Shown here in pieces: positions 1 to 5,135 of a stretch of DNA of 5,160 bases. The translations under genes were made by a program, and so were the position numbers. Source of the DNA: Spirochaetales bacterium (GTDB taxonomy: Bacteria; Spirochaetota; Spirochaetia; Sphaerochaetales; Sphaerochaetaceae); the NCBI GenBank assembly GCA_012519125.1, contig JAAYQY010000426.1, positions 1 through 5,160 of the forward strand. The letters run 5' to 3'. The notes beneath the pieces are model-generated. The model worked only from the letters and a program-made list of their open reading frames with translations. It was not told where the DNA came from and did no database searches. Numbering within the stretch: position 1 is the stretch's first letter; every line of letters starts with the position of its first letter.

Positions 1-125
1 CGCTCCCGGTTTCCTCCGTCCTTGTCCGTCCAGCGCTCTTGGCGCAATCTCCCCACTACCTGCACTCCCCTGCCTTTCTGTAGATAGATCATGCAGTTCA
101 TACCAAGCGTTCGCCTGCAGATTGA
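1..125 (-). pseudogene. 3' segment of a second ssb-like gene, cut by the window edge
   Basis: Read on the minus strand, bases 86 to 1 encode YLQKGRGVQVVGRLRQERWT and then DKDGGNRER, which matches the middle of the intact SSB encoded at 2079-1681 with one substitution (R to Q) over about 29 residues. At DNA level 1-86 aligns with 1790-1875 with 10 differences. Going upstream from about base 86 the similarity fades quickly. The frame stays open to a TGA at 128-126, so the N-terminal half of the OB fold is missing from this frame. The gene continues beyond base 1, so its 3' end is not visible. It is either a truncated or frameshifted paralogue or the tail of a chimeric gene. The homology itself is very secure; the pseudogene status is inferred. 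Confidence 0.75.
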
Positions 126-219
126 TCATCCAACTCTTTGCTTCTGCAATCTCAATAGTGTTCTTTCCCTTGCCTTTGGCTGCATACCTTGGATAAGACG
201 TTTTTGGTTTGATACTCAC
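87..219 (-). other. unrecognised coding-like fragment overlapping the ATPase 3' end
   Basis: From a possible GTG at 219-217 the minus-strand frame offset by +1 from the ATPase stays open through and beyond the ATPase stop. Its composition looks like real protein: it contains SYPRYAAKGKGK, then TIEIAEAKSW, then MINLQANAWYELHDL. An in-frame TAA lies just upstream of the GTG, and no good Shine-Dalgarno precedes it. At about base 87 the frame runs out of phase into the ssb-like segment, so any original gene would be truncated there. I do not recognise the family. It may be the remains of a gene joined to both the ATPase tail and the ssb fragment by recombination, or a chance open frame of about 45 codons. 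Confidence 0.35.
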
Positions 220-1456
220 TTCTTAGGACAGTCCACTCCCAGGACACTTGTCCCAGCTCTTCGGAGCCCAAGAGGAAATCGGGAATGTAGATTTGCCGGA
301 TTCCTTCGTAATCATTGTAGGGCAGCCTATCCATCGACAGGATGTACTTCGGATAGTTGTCATGCACAGCATGCAAGCTGCGTATCTCCCGCTCCCTGGT
401 CGACTCTTCCAACATGGATGCACAAACTTGGATATAGCATTTTTCGTCCTGTCTTTCTGTGATGAAATCTATCTCGAAATCTTGATACTTCCCTGTCGAG
501 ACCTCGTACCCTCTTCGTATCAATTCCAGATACACCACATTTTCCAAGGAGGCTCCATAATCCTTAAGCATAGGACCAACCAGTGCATTCCGGAGCCCTA
601 GATCGACGATATAGAACTTATGGTTGGTTTTCATGAGATTCTTACCCTTGATATCGTACCGCCCTGCCCTGTAGAAAATGAAAGCCTCCTCAAGTAAACC
701 AAGATAGTTGTCTATGGTATCGAGGGTGACCTTCCTGCCCGTACTGGTCAGGTAATGGGCAATCTTCGAAGCCGTAAGCTGCTGGCCAATATTCGAAGCC
801 AAGAAAGCAATCACTTTGCGAAGCATATCGATATCCCGAATCTGAGCAAACGTTGCGATGTCCTTCACGATGATGGTATTCACCACCCCATCCAGATATT
901 CATTCACAATGGTTGCATTGGAAGGCAGGTCCAGAAGACCTGGCAAGCCTCCTCTTCTCATATACTGATTCAAGGCTTCCACAGGATCGGACATGCCATA
1001 GGCATTCATGAACTCCTTGAAGGAAAACGGCATCATCTTTATTTCAACATATCGACCCGACAACCGTGTAGCAAGCTGCCCAGACAGAAGCTTTGCATTG
1101 GATCCGGTTATATATACATCATAGCTGCGTTTCAGCCGCAACGAGTTCACTGCATCTTCCCACTCTTCAACCATCTGGATTTCATCGAGCAATATGTATG
1201 TCTTTCCAGTTTTGGAAACCCGCTCGGTGACCCATGTATGCAGTCCTGCTGCAGTTCGGATTGAACGAAAATCAAATTCCTCGAAGTTGATGTGAATGAT
1301 TGAAGACGAGGCAACGCCCTGTTTTTGCAGATACTCATGGAACAAATCCATCAGGCTCGATTTTCCCGAACGCCTCACACCAGTGATAATTTTGACCAAC
1401 TGGGGAGTATCCTTGTACATGGAGATATGTTCTAGATGGACCCGTCTTTCTACCAT
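152..1456 (-). CDS. AAA-family ATPase with DUF4143 C-terminal domain
   Basis: A 434-residue cytoplasmic P-loop ATPase of the AAA_14/DUF4143 type. Walker A is GVRRSGKS at residues 26-33 (K32 binds phosphate), Walker B is YILLDEIQ at 87-94 (D91, E92), and a sensor-like VYITGSNAKLLSG follows at 114-126 with a conserved LSGRY at 132-136. The DUF4143 region covers roughly residues 195-360 and includes KFYIVDLGLRNAL. The family is widespread, often multicopy, and has no firmly assigned cellular role. The N-terminus (MVERRVHLEHI) is typical, which supports the ATG at 1456, although no Shine-Dalgarno precedes it. The usual family end, IPDFLL, is reached at residue 396; the 38 residues after it look atypical and overlap another coding-like frame, so the natural 3' end may have been replaced. 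The gene lies downstream of ssb, separated by 224 bp, and has its own promoter-like region. Family call is secure; function is unknown. Confidence 0.93.
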   Translation of the reverse strand: MVERRVHLEHISMYKDTPQLVKIITGVRRSGKSSLMDLFHEYLQKQGVASSSIIHINFEEFDFRSIRTAAGLHTWVTERVSKTGKTYILLDEIQMVEEWEDAVNSLRLKRSYDVYITGSNAKLLSGQLATRLSGRYVEIKMMPFSFKEFMNAYGMSDPVEALNQYMRRGGLPGLLDLPSNATIVNEYLDGVVNTIIVKDIATFAQIRDIDMLRKVIAFLASNIGQQLTASKIAHYLTSTGRKVTLDTIDNYLGLLEEAFIFYRAGRYDIKGKNLMKTNHKFYIVDLGLRNALVGPMLKDYGASLENVVYLELIRRGYEVSTGKYQDFEIDFITERQDEKCYIQVCASMLEESTREREIRSLHAVHDNYPKYILSMDRLPYNDYEGIRQIYIPDFLLGSEELGQVSWEWTVLRSEYQTKNVLSKVCSQRQGKEHY

Positions 1457-1458
1457 AA

Positions 1459-1515
1459 TTCAATTATAATCGATTTTTTTTATATAGCAAGAGCAAAATT
1501 CGATTATAGTCGATT
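1459..1515. repeat. pair of 17-bp direct repeats in the ATPase promoter region
   Basis: TTCAATTATAATCGATT at 1459-1475 and TTCGATTATAGTCGATT at 1499-1515 differ at two positions and are spaced 40 bp start to start, close to four helical turns, so both would face the same side of the DNA. Each copy carries an imperfect dyad of the form TCGATTATAGTCGA, and on the minus strand each contains TATAAT. The pair sits immediately upstream of the ATPase start. The arrangement suggests paired operator sites for a regulator or for the ATPase itself; this role is inferred. Confidence 0.7.
1463..1490 (-). promoter_or_regulatory. candidate promoter of the ATPase gene, nearly leaderless
   Basis: On the minus strand TTGCTA (1490-1485) is followed after 16 bp by a perfect TATAAT (1468-1463). 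Transcription would begin at or within a few bases of the ATG at 1456, giving a leaderless message, which fits the absence of a Shine-Dalgarno. A second perfect TATAAT at 1508-1503 lies in the other repeat copy but has no good -35 box; used alone it would give a leader of about 40 nt. Confidence 0.45.
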
Positions 1516-1558
1516 CTTGTGAATATTTTTTAAAATACTATGGTTACGCTATAGTTTA

Positions 1559-1653
1559 CACTTTTTGAAGTGACAGTGCGTGCTTTGGAGAGACTTTCAC
1601 CTAGACTGCCACTGCAATACGGAGCTGCCTCCCCTGTCACTACCAAGGGAGGC
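1559..1653 (-). other. possible pseudoknot-forming RNA segment between ssb and the ATPase
   Basis: The region downstream of ssb (1680-1457) contains no supported gene. In the minus-strand transcript GCCUCCC (1653-1647) can pair with GGGAGGC (1633-1627) across a 13-nt loop. The loop contains AGUGACAG (1641-1634), which is perfectly complementary to CUGUCACU at 1576-1569. Together these satisfy H-type pseudoknot geometry with no base between the two stems. A small competing hairpin, CACUU-CAAA-AAGUG at 1572-1559, shares bases with the second stem. No U-tract follows, so a simple intrinsic terminator is not evident. The pairings are seen directly; any function in the ssb 3' region is inference. 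Confidence 0.35.
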
Positions 1654-1680
1654 CAATACACCAACATGAGCACGCTATCC

Positions 1681-2079
1681 TCAGAAAGCAACCACTTGGT
1701 CAAGTTCATCAAGCGCTTGCGTATCCTCTGGCTTGCCTGCAGTATTTGGGTCTTTCCTGAACTCCACATGCTCGGCCACCACGATGATCCGCTCCCGGTT
1801 TCCTCCGTCCTTGTCAGTCCAACGCTCTTGGCGAAGTCTCCCAACCACTCTCACTCCCCTGCCTTTCTGTAGGTATGCAAGACAACTTTTTGCCAAGCCT
1901 CCCCACACCTGCACGGTGATGAACATCACCTCCTCCACTGCCTCTGACTTTGCATTGCGGAAGAATCGGTTGACGGCGATGGAAAACTTTGCCATCTCAG
2001 TAGCTTGCTCGCCAAGAACCACTTCCTCAGGATCTCGTACCAGATTGCCTTCCAACAATACCGAATTCAGATTATTCAT
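1681..2079 (-). CDS. ssb: single-stranded DNA-binding protein
   Basis: A 132-residue protein with one OB fold. It would coat single-stranded DNA during replication, recombination and repair. Recognisable elements are the N-terminal strand NSVLLEGNLVRDPE (residues 4-17), KFSIAVNRFF in the first third, and the central FITVQVWGGLAKS and YLQKGRGVRVVGRLRQERWT, followed by the strand IIVVAEHVEF. The start at 2079 is chosen because GGAGG (2089-2085) lies 5 nt upstream and the protein then begins exactly like family members. The frame is also open further upstream to 2220. The C-terminus ends DELDQVVAF: it is acidic and ends in Phe but lacks the usual DDDIPF-type tip that recruits partner proteins. 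The protein is short, with almost no linker. The gene is downstream of a WYL regulator instead of the common rpsF neighbourhood, so it may be an accessory copy. Part of a second ssb-like gene lies at the left end of the window. Confidence 0.93.
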   Translation of the reverse strand: MNNLNSVLLEGNLVRDPEEVVLGEQATEMAKFSIAVNRFFRNAKSEAVEEVMFITVQVWGGLAKSCLAYLQKGRGVRVVGRLRQERWTDKDGGNRERIIVVAEHVEFRKDPNTAGKPEDTQALDELDQVVAF

Positions 2080-2229
2080 GCTTTCCTCCAGACACCCCAG
2101 GTTCAGATCCTCTCCAGGCTCAAGCCCAAGACCAAGGTACGTTCCCAACTGGTGTTCAATGAGATAGGCATATTCCTGATGGTATTGCTTCAGATATCTT
2201 GCCTCGCAGGTTCTACGCATATCCCTGCT
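2080..2229 (-). other. spacer with an open, coding-like frame fused in phase to ssb
   Basis: Between the regulator stop (TGA at 2232-2230) and the ssb start there are 150 bp. An ATG at 2220-2218, 9 nt after that TGA, opens 47 codons that run without a stop into ssb in the same frame, so no separate small gene can end here. The peptide has protein-like stretches such as YLKQYHQEYAYLIEHQLG and LGLEPGEDLNLGCLEES. An AGGG lies only 2 nt before this ATG, too close for efficient initiation, though translational coupling from the regulator stop is conceivable. I see no convincing -35/-10 pair in this stretch, so ssb may depend on read-through from the regulator gene. It could be a real N-terminal extension, a decayed gene end, or chance. 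Confidence 0.35.
2085..2089 (-). promoter_or_regulatory. Shine-Dalgarno site fixing the ssb start
   Basis: GGAGG sits 5 nt upstream of the ATG at 2079-2077, within an open frame that extends upstream to 2220. It supports the short 132-residue SSB as the main product over the 179-residue in-frame form. Confidence 0.75.
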
Positions 2230-3162
2230 TCAAGATTCATACAAAGCCGCCATGGCAAGGATGCGACGTTGCATCTCTGAGCGGATGTGCGGTGGTTCCA
2301 AACACTCACAAGCAGCTCCAAAACCCAAGAGAATATCATAGTGGTAGTCATTCTCGATGAAGGGAAAGCTGACCAAATAGTGCTCATCACCTTCTGGGGT
2401 GAACTGTTCATAGGTACAGTACTCAAACATCCTGTCCAGAACAGATTTGTGGATACGGATGGTGATGTAGGTTTGCATGGATTCCACCATATCAGTGATA
2501 TCCAACTGGGGTTTTGGATTCTCCCGCACAACGAAGCACTCCTTCATGATTCGCAGCTTCGATGTGCGGGAAAGCTTGAACAAGCGAAAGTCCTGTCTGG
2601 TACGGCAATACCCTTGCCAATACCAATGACTGTTTTTCAGCACAAGCTGGTAGGGCTCAGCATTCCGGGAGGTTCTGTTCCCATGGTGGTCCACATACTC
2701 AAATGACAGCAGTTTGTTCTCCTGCAATGCCGTCCTGATCAATTCCAGATTCAGGGGTATCTCCTTGTTGCCCATCCATGGACTGAGGTCGATATGGATC
2801 TGGTTGGCTTTCAGCGTAATGTCTTTTGCAGCTTCGGCCGGGATGAAACTCTTCACTTTGGCAAGGGCATTCACCACCTCATCACCCCGCACCATGTCCG
2901 ACAGGCTGGAGAGTCCCATCAGGATGGCCGAGAGGTCAGAAGATGAGAATACCTTTTTGTCTAGCTTGTATCCCTGCATGATCTCAAAGCCGCCTCCCAC
3001 TCCCGGTATTGAGAGAACTGGAATCCCTGCTCTGCTGATGGATTCCACATCGCGGTAGATGGTACGCAGTGATACCTCAAACATGCTGGCCAACTCCTGT
3101 GCCCCTATTCGTTGTTTGTCAAGAAGTACCATGATGATGCTTACAAGCCTGTCAATTTTCAT
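2230..3162 (-). CDS. WYL-domain transcriptional regulator of the DeoR/YafY type
   Basis: A 310-residue cytoplasmic DNA-binding regulator. Residues 1-55 form a winged helix-turn-helix, with recognition helix SLRTIYRDVESISRAGIPV at 31-49 and the wing GVGGGFEI at 54-61. The WYL domain covers about 140-210; its signature appears as HWYWQGYC at 179-186, a W-Y-W variant, followed by FRLFKLSRTSKLRI at 192-205 with the conserved arginines. A C-terminal WCX-like segment runs from about 230 to 305. WYL domains are thought to sense ligands such as nucleic acids or nucleotides; the ligand here is unknown. The ATG at 3162 is preceded by AAAGGA at a 7-nt spacing. The gene is divergent from the hydrolase and transporter, with an 18-bp dyad between them, so autoregulation and control of those genes is the natural inference. 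ssb follows on the same strand. Confidence 0.93.
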   Translation of the reverse strand: MKIDRLVSIIMVLLDKQRIGAQELASMFEVSLRTIYRDVESISRAGIPVLSIPGVGGGFEIMQGYKLDKKVFSSSDLSAILMGLSSLSDMVRGDEVVNALAKVKSFIPAEAAKDITLKANQIHIDLSPWMGNKEIPLNLELIRTALQENKLLSFEYVDHHGNRTSRNAEPYQLVLKNSHWYWQGYCRTRQDFRLFKLSRTSKLRIMKECFVVRENPKPQLDITDMVESMQTYITIRIHKSVLDRMFEYCTYEQFTPEGDEHYLVSFPFIENDYHYDILLGFGAACECLEPPHIRSEMQRRILAMAALYES

Positions 3163-3189
3163 CTGAGGTTCCTTTCAAAATTCCAAACT

Positions 3190-3217
3190 TTTTTAATTCT
3201 TGCCATACTGATGTCAA
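3190..3217 (-). promoter_or_regulatory. candidate promoter of the WYL regulator gene
   Basis: On the minus strand a perfect TTGACA (3217-3212) is followed after 16 bp by TAAAAA (3195-3190), which matches four of six consensus positions. Transcription would start near 3183, giving a leader of about 20 nt that includes the AAAGGA ribosome site. The -35 box falls within the dyad at 3200-3217. Confidence 0.5.
3200..3217. promoter_or_regulatory. 18-bp imperfect dyad, candidate operator for the WYL regulator
   Basis: TTGCCATACTGATGTCAA consists of TTGCCAT, a 4-bp spacer and ATGTCAA; six of seven half-site positions are complementary. It lies in the 110-bp intergenic region between the regulator and the divergent hydrolase. 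Its right half is the regulator's -35 box and its left half can serve as a -35 box for the hydrolase. Because TTGNCA-type -35 boxes facing each other produce such symmetry by themselves, the dyad could be a by-product of overlapping promoters. Confidence 0.45.
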
Positions 3218-3227
3218 CAATTAAAAC
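3200..3227 (+). promoter_or_regulatory. weak candidate promoter of the hydrolase gene
   Basis: TTGCCA (3200-3205) followed after 16 bp by TAAAAC (3222-3227) is a possible sigma-70 pair. A better -10 box, TACAAT at 3229-3234, has no matching -35 box at normal spacing. Weak boxes would suit a promoter that needs an activator. Confidence 0.25.
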
Positions 3228-3272
3228 GTACAATGAACCAGGAAACAAAACAATGGATCAGGAGGAAGTATC

Positions 3273-3797
3273 ATGCAGAAGAGAGCCTTGGTAATCATTG
3301 ATATCCAGAATGACATCACAAAGAACTACAAGGATGTAATCAGAAACATCAACAACGCCATCGATTGGGCAGTTGCCACGAATACGCATGTTGTGTACAT
3401 ACGGCATGAGAATGTATCTGATGGAACAAGAACATTCAAACACGGAACGCAGGGAGCTGAATTCGTACCCGACTTGAAGATTGTCTCAGATCATGTGTTT
3501 ACGAAGTACAAAGGAAACGTATTGAGCTCGGAAACATTTGCAGACTTCATCAAGGCCCATGAAATACGTGAATTCTACCTAGCTGGAGCGGATGCTGTCG
3601 CATGCGTCAAATCGACCTGCTACAACATGTGCAAAGCCCAATTTGACGTAACAGTCCTTTCAGATTGCATCACCAGCTATGACAAACGAAAACTGGATGA
3701 GATGCTGCACTATTATGCAAGCCAAGGCAGCAGCATCATCAGCTCGCAAGAATTGGTTATGCCTGAAAACCTTGATACACAGTCAGCATCGGAATAA
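3273..3797 (+). CDS. isochorismatase-family cysteine hydrolase
   Basis: A 174-residue single-domain cytoplasmic hydrolase with the alpha/beta fold of isochorismatases, nicotinamidases and related amidases. The N-terminal ALVIIDIQND places the catalytic Asp at D10. FTKYKGNVLSSETF (76-89) carries the likely catalytic lysine, K78. AGADAVACVKSTC (104-116) holds the nucleophile C111, followed by the usual DVTVLSDCITS strand at 125-135. The triad is therefore intact. The length is normal for the family. Substrate cannot be read from sequence: the family acts on amides and related compounds, and the pyrazinamidase or isochorismatase specificities are not indicated. GGAGG at 3261-3265, 7 nt upstream, supports the start. 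The gene is divergent from a WYL regulator and 129 bp upstream of a transporter on the same strand, which suggests uptake or export linked to hydrolysis of a small molecule. Confidence 0.92.
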   Translation: MQKRALVIIDIQNDITKNYKDVIRNINNAIDWAVATNTHVVYIRHENVSDGTRTFKHGTQGAEFVPDLKIVSDHVFTKYKGNVLSSETFADFIKAHEIREFYLAGADAVACVKSTCYNMCKAQFDVTVLSDCITSYDKRKLDEMLHYYASQGSSIISSQELVMPENLDTQSASE

Positions 3798-3874
3798 TCA
3801 GGAAGATTTGTTTGACCTCGGAGCATGGTTCATGACCATCCCGTTTCAGCATGTATGCGTCCTAGAGCGTTGCA

Positions 3875-3904
3875 ATACCCAAAGCCAGATTACTTTGGTA
3901 TATT
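3875..3904 (+). promoter_or_regulatory. hairpin overlapping an extended -10 motif before the transporter
   Basis: In the 129-bp gap between hydrolase and transporter, ATACCCAAAG (3875-3884) pairs with CTTTGGTAT (3893-3901) across an 8-nt loop, forming nine base pairs with one bulged C (3878). The right arm overlaps TGGTATATT (3896-3904), which matches an extended -10 element (TGn followed by a TATAAT-like box). The transporter may thus have its own promoter within a structured or protein-binding site. No U-tract follows, so it is not a clear terminator. Confidence 0.3.
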
Positions 3905-3926
3905 CAACATAAGAAGGGATGTACTG

Positions 3927-5135
3927 ATGAGGATCACCAACTATCGTGCTTTCATGATTCATGCCCTGTTTCTCTCGCTGACCATGAGCTTCATAGACGT
4001 GAATACCGTTGCTCCTGCCATGCTCACCGAGAGTGGGGCCACAACTTTCCACCTTGGCTTGCTCACCGCAATCATGGTGGGTTTCGCCAGCTTCATGCAA
4101 CTGCTGTTCGCTACCTTCATCATGGGCTTGCGCCGCAAGAAATCTGCCCTACTGGGAGGCATCTATCTGAGGGTGGCTGCCCTTGCAAGCCTTGGTATCT
4201 TCTTGCGCAATCTGGGAGAACCAGCAACCTGGAAAATCTGGCTCATCCTGCTTTTGATAACCGTATTCTCATTCAGCGGAGCGTGGGCGAACATTGCCTA
4301 TACCGATATCCTTGGGGGAACCATCGAGAAATCCCTGAGAAAGAAGCTCCTTACCCAAAAGCAACTGATAAGCAGCATCGGCTTGATCATCAGTTCCGTT
4401 GTAGTGAAGCTGGTGCTCTCCAACCTCTCCTACCCTGACAGCTACAGTTTGTTGTTCCTGATGGCAAGTCTTTTGCTCCTCTTTGCCACCAGCGGCTTCT
4501 GGATGCTGAAAGAAGGAGAGCATCCGGTGAAAAACCCCATGAGTCTGGCCAAGCGGCTTGGGATGTTTGCACAGGCCATCAGAGGCGACCGCAACCTCCG
4601 GCTCTACTTGCTGTTGGTGAATACCTCAGGGGTAATCCTCTCCACCTTGCCATTTCTCGTGGTTATGGCAAACCAGCTTCATGGCCTTGATGGAGAAAGA
4701 ACCGGGACCTTCCTTCTGTTCCAGCTCTCGGGATCTTTGCTTGCAACAATCTTCGCGAACCTGTTCAGCAAAGGACAGCGCTATCGCCCGCTTATCTATC
4801 TTTTCATCCTTCTCGGTATTTCCACCCCGATCATGGCTCTCTTGCTGATAGCAACCCCACTACTCTACCCACTTGCCTTCTTTATCGGAGGGGCAACCGC
4901 TGCTCTCTATCACATACTTACCGTGGGGATTCTTTTGGAAATTTCCAACAATGAGAATCGCCCTATCTATTTTGGGATAGGCGGTGCTGGTGCCTTGATG
5001 AATATCCTCTACCCAATGCTTGCTGGTCTCTTGCTCCCCTACCTAGGGTTTCCACTTATCTTCATACTTACCAGTTGCTATATGCTTTTTGGTATCTACG
5101 CCGCCAAACATTTGGATTGTGGCATATTCTCTTGA
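3927..5135 (+). CDS. major facilitator superfamily transporter
   Basis: A 402-residue inner-membrane protein with about twelve hydrophobic helices, at roughly residues 8-30, 42-66, 74-94, 103-123, 148-166, 174-193, 225-247, 260-280, 287-306, 308-336, 350-372 and 374-394, in the usual two bundles of six. The loop between helices 2 and 3 reads MGLRRKKSALLGG (66-78), a degenerate form of the MFS motif A. The central loop (about 194-224) is charged. The start at 3927 is chosen because AAGGGA lies 7 nt upstream and the first helix then begins at once; the frame is open further back to 3825, but those 34 codons are polar, proline-rich and lack a good ribosome site. The substrate is unknown. Gene order suggests it moves a substrate or product of the neighbouring hydrolase. 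The stop codon lies 25 bp from the window end and no terminator is visible. Confidence 0.9.
   Translation: MRITNYRAFMIHALFLSLTMSFIDVNTVAPAMLTESGATTFHLGLLTAIMVGFASFMQLLFATFIMGLRRKKSALLGGIYLRVAALASLGIFLRNLGEPATWKIWLILLLITVFSFSGAWANIAYTDILGGTIEKSLRKKLLTQKQLISSIGLIISSVVVKLVLSNLSYPDSYSLLFLMASLLLLFATSGFWMLKEGEHPVKNPMSLAKRLGMFAQAIRGDRNLRLYLLLVNTSGVILSTLPFLVVMANQLHGLDGERTGTFLLFQLSGSLLATIFANLFSKGQRYRPLIYLFILLGISTPIMALLLIATPLLYPLAFFIGGATAALYHILTVGILLEISNNENRPIYFGIGGAGALMNILYPMLAGLLLPYLGFPLIFILTSCYMLFGIYAAKHLDCGIFS

Noticed and set aside
91..1264. Several open plus-strand frames (91-462, 248-601, 755-1264) opposite the ATPase
   Set aside because: They are antisense to a gene with clear Walker motifs, rich in Cys, His and Pro, and lack family features or good ribosome sites.
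1627..1653. Intrinsic terminator downstream of ssb
   Set aside because: The stem is GC-rich but the loop is 13 nt and no run of T follows on the transcribed strand.
1530..1844. Minus-strand open frame of 104 codons overlapping the ssb 3' end
   Set aside because: It is an out-of-phase reading of ssb extended into the spacer, with no recognisable motif and no ribosome site.
1..1875. A transposon or insertion sequence bounded by the ssb repeats
   Set aside because: The repeats are coding ssb sequence in direct orientation; no transposase, terminal inverted repeats or target duplications are visible.
1733..2280. Plus-strand frames opposite ssb and its upstream spacer
   Set aside because: Low-complexity Ser/Arg/Pro translations mirroring the SSB codons; no plausible starts.
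3679..3912. Plus-strand open frame overlapping the hydrolase 3' end
   Set aside because: Out of phase with the well-supported hydrolase and lacking its own ribosome site or recognisable content.
3825..3926. Longer N-terminus for the MFS transporter starting at 3825
   Set aside because: The 34 extra residues are polar and not membrane-like, and a good ribosome site directly precedes the ATG at 3927.
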